Below, piece after piece: positions 57,040 through 64,000 of a DNA stretch of 64,000 nucleotides. This stretch comes from Streptomyces sp. RPA4-2. GTDB lineage: Bacteria > Actinomycetota > Actinomycetes > Streptomycetales > Streptomycetaceae. The stretch spans positions 1,550,001 through 1,614,000 of the forward strand of contig NZ_CP050975.2 of assembly GCF_012273515.2 (NCBI RefSeq), in the 5' to 3' direction. Numbering within the stretch: position 1 is the stretch's first letter; every line of letters starts with the position of its first letter. The notes below the pieces were generated by a model. The model had not been told where the DNA came from. It did no database searches and was given only the letters and a program-made list of their open reading frames with translations. A program made the position numbers and the translations under genes.

Positions 57040-57978
57040 ATGACCCACAAGTACGAGGCCGTCGTGGTCGGAGGCGGCGCGGCCGGGCTGTCCGCGGCTC
57101 TGGTGCTGGGACGGGCACGGCGCCGGACGCTCGTCGTCGACGCGGGCGAGCCGCGCAACGCGCCCGCCGCGCACCTGCAGGGCTATCTGACCCGGGACGG
57201 CGTGCCGCCCGCCGAGTTCCTCGCCCTGGGGCGCGAGGAGGTCGCGCGCTACGGGGTCGAACTGGTCCGGGACCGGGCCGTCGACGTGACCCGGATCGGC
57301 TCCGGGGAGTTCCGGGTGACGCTCGCGTCCGGACGGACGGCGGACGCGCGACGGCTGGTCCTCGCCACCGGGCTTGCCGACGAGCTGCCGACGGTGCCGG
57401 GGGTCGCCGAGCGCTTCGGGCGGGACGTGCTGCACTGCCCGTACTGCCACGGCTGGGAGGTCCGCGACGAGGCCTTCGGGGTGCTGGCCAGTACGGCGAT
57501 GGGTGTCCACCAGGCGCTGATGGTCTCCCAGTGGTCGAAGGACGTCACCCTCTTCCTGCACGAGGTCGCCGAGGAGGAGCTGTCGCGCGACGACCGGCGC
57601 CGGCTCGCCGCCGCCGGGGTCGCCGTGGTGCCGGGCGAGGTCGCCGCGCTCGTCGTCGAGGAGGACCGGCTCACCGGGGTCCGGCTCACGGACGGCTCGG
57701 CGCACGCCCGTTCGGCGCTGTTCGTGGCTCCGCGCGCCGTCCCCCGCAACGACCTCTTCGAGCGCCTGGGAGCCGAAACGCGCGAGACCCCGTTCGGTAC
57801 GTATCCCGTGGTCGACGAGACCGGGCTGACGAGCGTGCCCGGTGTCTGGGCGGCGGGCAACGCGGCCGGCTTCGCCGAGCAGGTGGTGAACGCCGCGAGC
57901 GCCGGTTATCGCGCGGCCGCCACCCTCAACGGAGAGCTGCTCTTCGCCGACCTCGACGCCGTCCCGCGACGGGACTGA
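57040..57978 (+). CDS. Thioredoxin-reductase-like FAD/NAD(P) oxidoreductase
   Basis: A 312-aa flavoprotein. FAD motif VVGGGAAGLSAALVLGRAR, then a redox CPYC motif in LHCPYCHGWEV (residues about 130-140) and GVWAAGNAAGFAEQVVNAAS at the end. The NADPH-domain glycine motif is replaced by GVLASTAMGV, so it differs from true thioredoxin reductase and matches the ferredoxin/bacillithiol-disulphide or holomycin-type oxidase group. ATG at 57040 has a GGAGGT site. Likely divergently controlled by the XRE-cupin protein. Confidence 0.88.
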   Translation: MTHKYEAVVVGGGAAGLSAALVLGRARRRTLVVDAGEPRNAPAAHLQGYLTRDGVPPAEFLALGREEVARYGVELVRDRAVDVTRIGSGEFRVTLASGRTADARRLVLATGLADELPTVPGVAERFGRDVLHCPYCHGWEVRDEAFGVLASTAMGVHQALMVSQWSKDVTLFLHEVAEEELSRDDRRRLAAAGVAVVPGEVAALVVEEDRLTGVRLTDGSAHARSALFVAPRAVPRNDLFERLGAETRETPFGTYPVVDETGLTSVPGVWAAGNAAGFAEQVVNAASAGYRAAATLNGELLFADLDAVPRRD

Positions 57979-58021
57979 ACGCCGGGGTGTGGACCGCCCG
58001 ACCGCGTTGCACCATGGCTGC

Positions 58022-59560
58022 ATGCTGCTGAGCAGGCTCGCCCATGTGTCCCAGGAGGTCGCCGCCACCTCCGCGCGGTCCCGGAAGATCGCTCTGCTCG
58101 CCGAGCTGTTCCGGGACGCCGACGCGGACGACGTGCCGATCGTGATCCCCTATCTCGCGGGGCGCCTCCCGCAGGGGCGGCTCGGCATCGGGTGGAAGCT
58201 GCTGAGCCGCCCGGTCCCGCCCGCCGCCGAGGCCACGCTCACCGTGCGGGACGTGGACGCCCGGCTGACGGAGATCGGCGCGGTGACGGGCACCGGCTCG
58301 CAGGCCGCCCGCGGACGTCTGGTGGACGCGTTGCGGGCGGCGGCCACCGAGAGCGAGCAGCGCTTCCTGTTCGGGCTGCTCACCGGCGAGGTGCGGCAGG
58401 GCGCGCTGGACGCGCTCGCGGTGGAGGGGCTCGCCGTGGCGACCGGCGCGCCCGCCGCCGACGTACGCCGGGCGGTGATGCTCGCCGGGTCGCTGCGAAC
58501 GGTGGCGCGGGCACTGCTCGCCGAGGGCCCCGGGGCGCTGGACGGGTTCCGGCTCACCGTCGGCCGTCCGGTGCTGCCGATGCTCGCGCACAGCGCCTCG
58601 TCCGTGTCCGAGGCCGTCGACAAGCTGGGGGCGTGTGCCGTCGAGGAGAAGCTCGACGGCATCCGGGTACAGGTCCACCGCGACGGCGACGACGTACGGA
58701 TCTACACCCGCACACTCGACGACATCACCGACCGGCTCCCCGAACTCACCTCAGCCGCGCTGGAGTTGAAGGACATCCGGTTCATCCTTGACGGCGAGGT
58801 CATCGCGCTGGACGAGGACGGGCGACCGCGTTCCTTCCAGGAGACCGCCGGGCGCGTGGGCTCACGGGTGGATGTGGCCACGGCCGCGCGGAGCGTACCC
58901 GTCTCGCCCGTCTTCTTCGACGCCCTCTTGGCGGACGGACAGGATCTGCTGGACCTGCCCTTCGCGGCACGGCACGCGGCGCTCGCGCGTCTGGTACCCG
59001 AGCCGATGCGGGTGCGGCGCGCGCTCGTCGAGGGCCCCGCGGACCTCGCCGCGGCAAAGGAGTTCCTCGCCGACACCCTGCGCCGCGGCCACGAGGGAGT
59101 CGTCGTCAAGGCCCTGGACGCGACGTACAGCGCGGGCCGCCGCGGCGCCTCCTGGCTGAAGGTCAAACCCGTGCACACCCTCGACCTGGTGGTCCTGGCC
59201 GCCGAGTGGGGCCATGGGCGGCGCACCGGAAAGCTCTCCAACCTGCACCTCGGCGCGCGTGCCGGGGACGGGGCGTTCGTGATGCTCGGCAAGACCTTCA
59301 AGGGCATGACGGACGCGATGCTGGCCTGGCAGACCGGGCGGCTCCAGGAGCTGGCCGTGGGGGACGACGGCCATGTCGTGACCGTACGCCCCGAACTCGT
59401 CGTCGAGATCGCGTACGACGGCCTCCAGAGGTCGACCCGGTACCCGGCCGGTGTCACGCTCCGCTTCGCCCGCGTGGTGCGCTATCGCGAGGACAAGACC
59501 CCCGCCGAGGCGGATACCGTCGCGGCACTGCTCGCCGCACATCCGGAGGTGGCCCCGTGA
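58022..59560 (+). CDS. ligB: ATP-dependent DNA ligase (LigB type)
   Basis: A 512-aa ligase. Residues 1-195 are the DNA-binding helical domain. The adenylation domain starts at the catalytic K210 in VEEKLDGIRVQVHRD (KxDG), with EVIALDEDG, EGVVVKALD and SWLKVKP nucleotidyl-transfer motifs. The oligonucleotide-binding domain follows from about 400 to 500. It matches Mycobacterium LigB. ATG at 58022 has no Shine-Dalgarno site, so leaderless translation is possible. The stop overlaps the NUDIX gene start (GTGA), so the two are co-translated. Confidence 0.92.
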   Translation: MLLSRLAHVSQEVAATSARSRKIALLAELFRDADADDVPIVIPYLAGRLPQGRLGIGWKLLSRPVPPAAEATLTVRDVDARLTEIGAVTGTGSQAARGRLVDALRAAATESEQRFLFGLLTGEVRQGALDALAVEGLAVATGAPAADVRRAVMLAGSLRTVARALLAEGPGALDGFRLTVGRPVLPMLAHSASSVSEAVDKLGACAVEEKLDGIRVQVHRDGDDVRIYTRTLDDITDRLPELTSAALELKDIRFILDGEVIALDEDGRPRSFQETAGRVGSRVDVATAARSVPVSPVFFDALLADGQDLLDLPFAARHAALARLVPEPMRVRRALVEGPADLAAAKEFLADTLRRGHEGVVVKALDATYSAGRRGASWLKVKPVHTLDLVVLAAEWGHGRRTGKLSNLHLGARAGDGAFVMLGKTFKGMTDAMLAWQTGRLQELAVGDDGHVVTVRPELVVEIAYDGLQRSTRYPAGVTLRFARVVRYREDKTPAEADTVAALLAAHPEVAP

Positions 59561-60021
59561 CGGGGAAGCGCAGCGCGGGACTGCTGCTGTACCGACGCGC
59601 CGAGGACGGCCTGGAGGTACTGCTCGGCCACATGGGCGGCCCGTTCTTCGCCCGCCGCGACGCCGGGGCGTGGACCGTGCCCAAGGGTGAGTACGAGCCC
59701 GACGAGACCGCCTGGGACGCCGCGCGCCGCGAGTTCCGGGAGGAACTGGGACTGCCCCCGCCCGACGGGGAGGCGGTGCCGCTCGGCGAGGTCCGGCAGG
59801 CGGGCGGCAAGGTCGTCACGGCCTGGGCGATCGAGGCGGACCTCGACCCGGCGACCGTGGTCCCGGGCACCTTCGAGATGGAGTGGCCGCCGAGGTCGGG
59901 GCGCCGCCAGGAGTTCCCCGAGCTGGACCGGGTGGAGTGGTTCGGCCTGGACCGGGCGCGGGCCGTCGTGGTTACGGCGCAGGTGGCGTTTGTGGACCGG
60001 CTGGCGGAGCACCAGGACTGA
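59557..60021 (+). CDS. NUDIX hydrolase coupled to the DNA ligase
   Basis: A 154-aa NUDIX protein. The box reads GEYEPDE, then REFREELGL with the correct spacing (G-x5-E-x7-REUxEExGU). The start KRSAGLLLYRR and the WTVPKGEYEP segment match the diadenosine polyphosphate/mutator-type clade. GTG start at 59557 overlaps the ligase stop. A likely role is removal of ADP/AMP derivatives or damaged nucleotides formed in ligation. Confidence 0.9.
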   Translation: MTGKRSAGLLLYRRAEDGLEVLLGHMGGPFFARRDAGAWTVPKGEYEPDETAWDAARREFREELGLPPPDGEAVPLGEVRQAGGKVVTAWAIEADLDPATVVPGTFEMEWPPRSGRRQEFPELDRVEWFGLDRARAVVVTAQVAFVDRLAEHQD

Positions 60022-60095
60022 GCAGCCCCCTTCGCGTTGCGCCGCGTCCCGGCGCGCGGGAGGGTCGAGGAACAGCCCGCTCCAGGAGGTCGGCC

Positions 60096-61490
60096 ATGCC
60101 CATCGCGACGGTGAACCCGGCGAACGGTGAGACGCTCATGACGTACGACGCGCTCGGCGCCGAGGAGATCGAGCGCAAGCTCGCGACGGCCGAGGACACG
60201 TTCCGTACCTATCGCACCACGTCCTTCGCCGAACGGGCCCGCCTGATGCACCGGGCCGCCGACCTGCTCGACGCCGACCAGGACGCCATCGGCCGGGTGA
60301 TGACCACGGAGATGGGCAAGCCGGTCAAGCAGGCCCGCGCGGAGGCCGCCAAGTGCGCGAAGTCGATGCGCTGGTACGCCGACCACGCGGCCGGACTGCT
60401 CGCCGACGAACTGCCCGCCGACTCCGACGTGAAGGACTCCGGCGCCTCCCGTGTGCTGGTGCGCTACCGCCCGCTGGGCCCGGTCCTGGCCGTCATGCCG
60501 TGGAACTTCCCGCTCTGGCAGGTGATCCGGTTCGCCGCGCCCGCGTTGATGGCGGGCAACGTCGGCCTGCTCAAGCACGCCTCCAACGTGCCGCAGACCG
60601 CCCTCTACCTGGAGGACCTGTTCCGCCGGGCGGGCTTCCCGGAGGGCTGTTTCCAGACGCTGCTGATCGGCTCGGGGGCCGTCGAGGACATCCTGCGCGA
60701 CCCACGGGTCAGGGCGGCGACGCTCACCGGGAGCGAACCTGCCGGGCGCGCCGTGGCGTCGGTCGCCGGGGACGAGATCAAGAAGACGGTCCTTGAGCTC
60801 GGCGGCAGCGACCCGTACGTCGTGATGCCGTCCGCCGACGTCGACCGGGCGGCACGGACCGCCGTGACCGCCCGGGTGCAGAACAACGGGCAGTCGTGCA
60901 TCGCCGCCAAGCGGTTCATCGTCCACACGGACGTGTTCGACGCCTTCGCCGAGCGCTTCACGGCGGGCATGGCGGCTTTGAAGGTCGGCGACCCGCTGGA
61001 CGAGGACACGGACGTCGGTCCGCTCTCCAGCGAGCAGGGCCGTCGCGATCTGGAGGAACTCGTCGACGACGCGGTGGAGAACGGTGCGAGCGTCCTGTGC
61101 GGCGGTGAACGCCCCGAGGGGTTCGGCGAGCGCGGCTGGTACTACGCGCCGACCGTCCTCGCCGACATCACCCCCGAGATGCGCGTCCACCAGGAGGAGA
61201 CCTTCGGTCCCGTCGCCACGCTGTACCGCGCCGCCGACCTGGACGAGGCGGTGACTCTCGCCAACGACTCGCCGTTCGGGCTGAGTTCGAACGTATGGAC
61301 GCGCGACGAGAGCGAGATCGACCGGTTCGTACGGGATCTGGAGGCGGGGGCCGTGTACGTCAACGGGATGACGGCCTCGCACGCGGCGTTCCCGTTCGGC
61401 GGGGTCAAGCGGTCCGGCTACGGTCGTGAGCTGGCGGAGCACGGGATCCGCGAGTTCTGCAACATCACCACGGTATGGCACGGAGCGTGA
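60096..61490 (+). CDS. gabD: NADP-dependent succinate-semialdehyde dehydrogenase
   Basis: A 464-aa aldehyde dehydrogenase. Motifs: PWNFPLWQVIRFAAPALMAG, GSEPAGRAV (NADP side), catalytic Glu in LELGGSDP and catalytic Cys in NNGQSCIAAKRF, and the late FGGVKRSGYGRELAEHGI. The NPANGETLMTYD start and the SDVKDS-type loop match GabD1/GabD2 of actinobacteria, which oxidise succinate semialdehyde to succinate. ATG at 60096 has AGGAGGT. It is on the same strand as the ligase pair but with a 74-bp gap. Confidence 0.92.
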   Translation: MPIATVNPANGETLMTYDALGAEEIERKLATAEDTFRTYRTTSFAERARLMHRAADLLDADQDAIGRVMTTEMGKPVKQARAEAAKCAKSMRWYADHAAGLLADELPADSDVKDSGASRVLVRYRPLGPVLAVMPWNFPLWQVIRFAAPALMAGNVGLLKHASNVPQTALYLEDLFRRAGFPEGCFQTLLIGSGAVEDILRDPRVRAATLTGSEPAGRAVASVAGDEIKKTVLELGGSDPYVVMPSADVDRAARTAVTARVQNNGQSCIAAKRFIVHTDVFDAFAERFTAGMAALKVGDPLDEDTDVGPLSSEQGRRDLEELVDDAVENGASVLCGGERPEGFGERGWYYAPTVLADITPEMRVHQEETFGPVATLYRAADLDEAVTLANDSPFGLSSNVWTRDESEIDRFVRDLEAGAVYVNGMTASHAAFPFGGVKRSGYGRELAEHGIREFCNITTVWHGA

Positions 61491-61502
61491 GCGTTCCGCG
61501 GC

Positions 61503-61508
61503 TACGAT
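61503..61508 (+). promoter_or_regulatory. Probable leaderless promoter of the DUF6213-like gene
   Basis: TACGAT is a good -10 hexamer, only 7 nt upstream of the GTG at 61516, with no ribosome site in between. Confidence 0.5.
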
Positions 61509-61515
61509 CCCCTGT

Positions 61516-61755
61516 GTGAACCGCGAAGTTACCCTGCCTCTGATCGTCGACGACCGCGGCACGTTGCAGGTGGCGGCCGCCGACGTCAGCAAACTGCTGC
61601 GCACGCTGGGCGGCCGGTGGCTGCATCTGGTGGAGGCCGGCGAGGGCGGGCTCGACGAGGACACGGTGGCGGCGCTGACCATCGAACTCGCCAAGCTCGC
61701 CGACCGGATCGATGTGGCGTGCATCGCCCACAGCAGCGGGGGCGCCTCCGGCTAG
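61516..61755 (+). CDS. DUF6213-like small protein
   Basis: A 79-aa soluble protein (VNREVTLPLIVDDRGTLQVA, then KLLRTLGGRWLHLVEAGEGG, and IDVACIAHSS). The sequence agrees with a small conserved Streptomyces family of unknown function that I recall as DUF6213. The GTG at 61516 has no ribosome site but lies behind a -10 box, so it is probably leaderless. Confidence 0.72.
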   Translation: MNREVTLPLIVDDRGTLQVAAADVSKLLRTLGGRWLHLVEAGEGGLDEDTVAALTIELAKLADRIDVACIAHSSGGASG

Positions 61756-61784
61756 GGTGGGAGGGGGTGGCGTTGTGGTGACAG

Positions 61785-61870
61785 GGGTGTCTTCTTCGGG
61801 TGCGGGTCCGTCGTGGCCGGGTGCGCAGGGTGTCTTCTTCGGGTGCGGGTCCGTCGTGGCCGGGTGCGCA
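61785..61870. repeat. Perfect 43-bp tandem duplication
   Basis: Positions 61785-61827 and 61828-61870 are identical. The unit ends with GTGCGCAGTTCCCCGCGC-like sequence, a short element that is scattered in Streptomyces intergenic DNA. It is in the spacer after the DUF6213-like gene. Confidence 0.85.
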
Positions 61871-61931
61871 GTTCCCCGCGCCCCCAAAAGCCTTGCCCGG
61901 CCCCGCGCCCCGAAAGCCCCGCCCCTGAAAG

Positions 61932-61951
61932 CCGGGGGCTTCGCCCCCCGG
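61932..61951. terminator. GC-rich stem-loop between convergent genes
   Basis: CCGGGGG-CTTCG-CCCCC-CGG forms a strong GC hairpin with one bulge, in a spacer full of GCCCC(A/T)AAAGCC-like runs between the DUF6213-like and TenA-like genes. Confidence 0.55.
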
Positions 61952-62062
61952 AACCCGCGACTCGACCCCGCACCCCCAAAGGCCGGAGCCCGACCCCCAC
62001 GCCCCGAAGACCCAGGGCCCGCCCCGCGCCCCGAAAGAGCTGAGCCGGGCCCGGAGGGCGTG

Positions 62063-62737
62063 TCACGCGACGCGTTGGTCCTGTTCCCACAGGGCGTGCC
62101 AGAAGGCGGTCTCGTAGGCCTGGAGCAGACGGCCGTGGTGGTGTGCCCGGTCCTCGTCGATCCGGTCGGCCCCCAGCCCCTCCTGCACGGCGGCGAGCGC
62201 CCGCTGCCGCAGTTCCGGCGCGGGCTCGGCGAAGTGGTCGAAGAAGCCGCAGGCCTCGTCGTCGAAGCCGTAGTGGTGGCGCAGGGCCTCGGCGATCGTC
62301 CCGCAATAGGCGCCCCAGGCAGCGAAGTTGGCGGTCAGGGCCAGGACCACGTCGGCGGGTGAACCGTTCATGGCGAGCCAGGCGACGTACGCGGGATAGC
62401 TCTGACAGCCCGCGAGCGGCTCGTACGCCGCCCTTCTCCCCTCGTCCGCCCCGCAGGCGTCGGCGTAGGCGGCCAGCCGGTCCAGGGCGACGGCCTCACC
62501 CTCCGCGAGCTCGGTGAAGAAGGCCGCGCCGTCGGGTCCGGTGTCCGGCCGTTCGGCCAGATGCAGGAACGCCCGGCGGTCCGCGGGAATCACATGGCCC
62601 TGTTCCAGGGCGAGGGCGGTGAGCGTGGAGCGCTGCGCCGCGCCCCGGGCGATCAGCGGCAGCAGCCGGTTGGCATGGGGGTCCGGGGCGAGTTTCCCGG
62701 CCGTGCGTTCCAGCAGCTCCCTGGCCGTGCGCGCCAT
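62063..62737 (-). CDS. TenA/THI-4-like helical protein
   Basis: A 224-aa all-helical protein of the TenA/haem-oxygenase fold. Conserved stretches: NRLLPLIARGAAQRSTLTAL, FFTELAEGEAVALDRLAAYA, ACQSYPAYVAWLAMNGSPAD and LVLALTANFAAWGAYCGTIA. True thiaminase II has a catalytic Cys in the middle; here C in ACQSYPAY or AAWGAYC may correspond. Family members degrade or salvage thiamine, or act as haem-oxygenase-like oxidases. The ATG at 62737 has AAGGAG; a longer frame upstream is noncoding. It is divergent from rppA. Confidence 0.83.
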   Translation of the reverse strand: MARTARELLERTAGKLAPDPHANRLLPLIARGAAQRSTLTALALEQGHVIPADRRAFLHLAERPDTGPDGAAFFTELAEGEAVALDRLAAYADACGADEGRRAAYEPLAGCQSYPAYVAWLAMNGSPADVVLALTANFAAWGAYCGTIAEALRHHYGFDDEACGFFDHFAEPAPELRQRALAAVQEGLGADRIDEDRAHHHGRLLQAYETAFWHALWEQDQRVA

Positions 62738-62850
62738 GACGTACTCCTTCGATTCGCCTGTCCGGGGGACCTTCCACCAGCATCCCACTTCGTCCCGAAA
62801 TTCCCCGCAATGGAGTAGTCCGACGCGATATCCCCACGCTTCCGGGTGAT

Positions 62851-62894
62851 CGTGGGTGGACCACCCTTCGCAACGTGGGTGATCCATCCTTCCG
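62851..62894. promoter_or_regulatory. Imperfect direct repeat in the rppA upstream region
   Basis: CGTGGGTGGACCACCCTTCGC (21 nt, 62851-62871, including the dyad GGGTGGACCACCC at 62854-62866) is followed 23 bp later by a related copy (62874-62894) matching at 16 of 21 positions. They lie 45-88 bp before the rppA start, as expected for an operator. Confidence 0.5.
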
Positions 62895-62938
62895 CCGGGG
62901 GACGCGAGTTCCCCGGAAGGCGAAAGAAGGCGCGCTCA

Positions 62939-64000
62939 ATGGCGACTTTGTGCAAACCCTCGGTCTCCGTCCCGGAACACGTGATCACGATGGAGGAGAC
63001 GCTGGAGCTGGCGAGCTCCCGCCACCCGGACCACCCCCAACTGCCGCTGGCACTGCGACTGATCGAGAACACCGGCGTCAAGACCCGGCACATCGTGCAG
63101 CCCATCGAAGAGACGCTCAAGCACCCCGGCTTCGAGGACCGCAACAAGGTCTACGAGAGTGAGGCGAAGGCCCGCGTCCCCGCGGTCGTGCAGCGTGCGC
63201 TGGACGACGCCGAACTCCTCACCACCGACATCGACATGATCATCTACGTGTCGTGCACCGGGTTCATGATGCCCTCGCTCACGGCCTGGCTGATCAACAC
63301 GATGGACTTCAGCAGCGACACCCGGCAGATGCCCATAGCCCAGCTGGGCTGCGCCGCCGGCGGCGCCGCGATCAACCGGGCGCACGACTTCTGCACCGCC
63401 TACCCCGAGGGCAACGCCCTCATCGTGGCCTGCGAGTTCTGCTCGCTCTGCTACCAGCCGACCGACCTCGGCGTCGGCTCCCTGCTGTCCAACGGACTGT
63501 TCGGCGACGGCATCGCCGCGGCCGTCGTCCGGGGCCGCGGCGGCACCGGGATCAAGCTCGAACGCAACGGCTCGTACCTGATCCCCAAGACCGAAGAGTG
63601 GATCATGTACGACGTCCGGGCCACCGGTTTCCACTTCCTGCTGGACAAGCGGGTGCCGGGAACGATGGAGCCGCTCGCTCCCGCCCTCCACTCGCTCGCC
63701 CGACAGCACGGCTGGGACGCCTCCGACCTGGACTTCTACATCATCCACGCGGGCGGCCCGCGGATCCTCGACGACCTCAGCAAGTTCCTCGAGGTCCCGC
63801 CGGACGCCTTCCGGTTCAGCCGGGCCACGCTCACCGAGTACGGCAACATCGCCAGCGCCGTCGTCCTGGACGCCGCGCGCCGGCTGTTCGAGGAGGGCGG
63901 CGCCGAGCACGCCTCGCGCGGACTCCTCGCGGGCTTCGGTCCCGGCATCACCGCGGAGATGTCTCTGGGCCGCTGGCAGAACAACGACGGGGAGCCGGCA
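62939..64000 (+). CDS. rppA: Type III polyketide synthase RppA (1,3,6,8-tetrahydroxynaphthalene synthase), C-terminus cut by the window edge
   Basis: The first 354 residues of a chalcone-synthase-like enzyme. The triad is C138 in QLGCAAGGAAINRAHDF, H270 in IIHAGGPRILDDL and N303 in EYGNIASAVV, identical in number to Streptomyces griseus RppA. The flanking sequence MATLCKPSVSVPEHVITMEE, VYVSCTGFMMPSLTAWLIN and RVPGTMEPLAP also match. It condenses five malonyl-CoA units to 1,3,6,8-tetrahydroxynaphthalene, the precursor of flaviolin-type melanin. ATG at 62939 has an AAGAAGG site. About 20 residues of the end lie beyond 64000, where a partner P450 gene is often found. Confidence 0.97.
   Translation, partial: MATLCKPSVSVPEHVITMEETLELASSRHPDHPQLPLALRLIENTGVKTRHIVQPIEETLKHPGFEDRNKVYESEAKARVPAVVQRALDDAELLTTDIDMIIYVSCTGFMMPSLTAWLINTMDFSSDTRQMPIAQLGCAAGGAAINRAHDFCTAYPEGNALIVACEFCSLCYQPTDLGVGSLLSNGLFGDGIAAAVVRGRGGTGIKLERNGSYLIPKTEEWIMYDVRATGFHFLLDKRVPGTMEPLAPALHSLARQHGWDASDLDFYIIHAGGPRILDDLSKFLEVPPDAFRFSRATLTEYGNIASAVVLDAARRLFEEGGAEHASRGLLAGFGPGITAEMSLGRWQNNDGEPA

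Noticed and set aside
59454-61724. A 756-codon minus-strand frame over the NUDIX and dehydrogenase genes
   Set aside because: The plus-strand genes have catalytic motifs and ribosome sites; this one has neither.

Overview
The window is high-GC DNA with strong third-position GC bias, frequent GTG starts, ATGA/GTGA stop-start overlaps and an actinobacterial gene set: mycothione reductase, an Rv2466c-type mycothiol enzyme, SapA-like spore protein, SpoIIE-type phosphatases, HGxxPAAW and DUF7144 proteins, an S8 peptidase of the Streptomyces type, and the type III polyketide synthase RppA. It is almost certainly a Streptomyces chromosome. No rRNA, tRNA, CRISPR array, insertion sequence or phage module was seen. 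Most genes are accessory, regulatory or stress genes rather than core housekeeping genes, as expected for a chromosome arm.

Layout. 1-1915: the N-terminal part of a secreted S8 peptidase, divergent from its likely HTH regulator, with a 16-bp palindrome between them. 2431-6284: an ABC exporter, a small chimeric gene remnant, and a methyltransferase-ASCH-NUDIX triple fusion. 6426-13130: a catabolic island (Rieske oxygenase, its reductase, a small unknown protein, a type B carboxylesterase, an IclR regulator, a sugar-phosphate-isomerase-like TIM barrel and a MarR regulator); the same TTCCATGGAA operator, in 16-bp phased arrays, lies in front of both the oxygenase/esterase pair and the MarR gene. 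13494-16230: a small-molecule or lipid methyltransferase divergent from a NarL-type two-component system. 16460-20439: a BlaI/M56 sensor-protease pair divergent from a processive-type glycosyltransferase and NodB deacetylase operon, with BlaI-like operators between. 20492-25319: an unknown HTH-like protein, an orphan OmpR regulator, a four-repeat membrane protein, a second BlaI/M56 pair and a SapA-like secreted protein.

25645-31683: a PaiB-like flavin protein behind a perfect 18-bp palindrome, a Ser/Thr kinase with an extracellular lectin tail, a 62-aa protein, and a SpoIIE-family phosphatase interrupted by a frameshift. 31809-41873: mainly redox and detoxification genes (mycothione reductase, D-cysteine-desulfhydrase-like enzyme, Zn alcohol dehydrogenase, VOC protein, MFS exporter with a muconolactone-isomerase-like protein, a metallo-beta-lactamase-fold protein that has lost its metal ligands, a nitronate monooxygenase, a mycothiol-dependent nitroreductase homologue and a TetR regulator). 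42002-47796: small membrane and stress proteins (a 28-aa membrane peptide, HGxxPAAW, MarR, OsmC, DUF7144, SHOCT, HdeD, a K+ channel). 47546-52822: a conserved 65-aa protein, a 906-aa MalT/LuxR ATPase regulator, a DUF779 protein, a 64-aa membrane protein and a Tat-exported GDPD-like phosphodiesterase. 52998-56962: an acyl-CoA dehydrogenase pair and quinone reductase operon with a TetR-type operator, plus an XRE-cupin regulator. 57040-64000: a thioredoxin-reductase-like oxidase, ATP-dependent DNA ligase coupled to a NUDIX protein, succinate-semialdehyde dehydrogenase, a small DUF6213-like protein, a TenA-like protein and rppA, which runs off the right edge.

Small repeats are common in the intergenic spacers (16-bp repeats at 10705, 15/16-bp repeats at 45797, a 43-bp duplication at 61785, a 22-bp duplication at 43117, a 21-bp-stem hairpin at 51535), and several genes show decay or altered catalytic residues (4443-4724, 29372-31683, 38146-38976). 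All function calls rest on motif reading without database searches.
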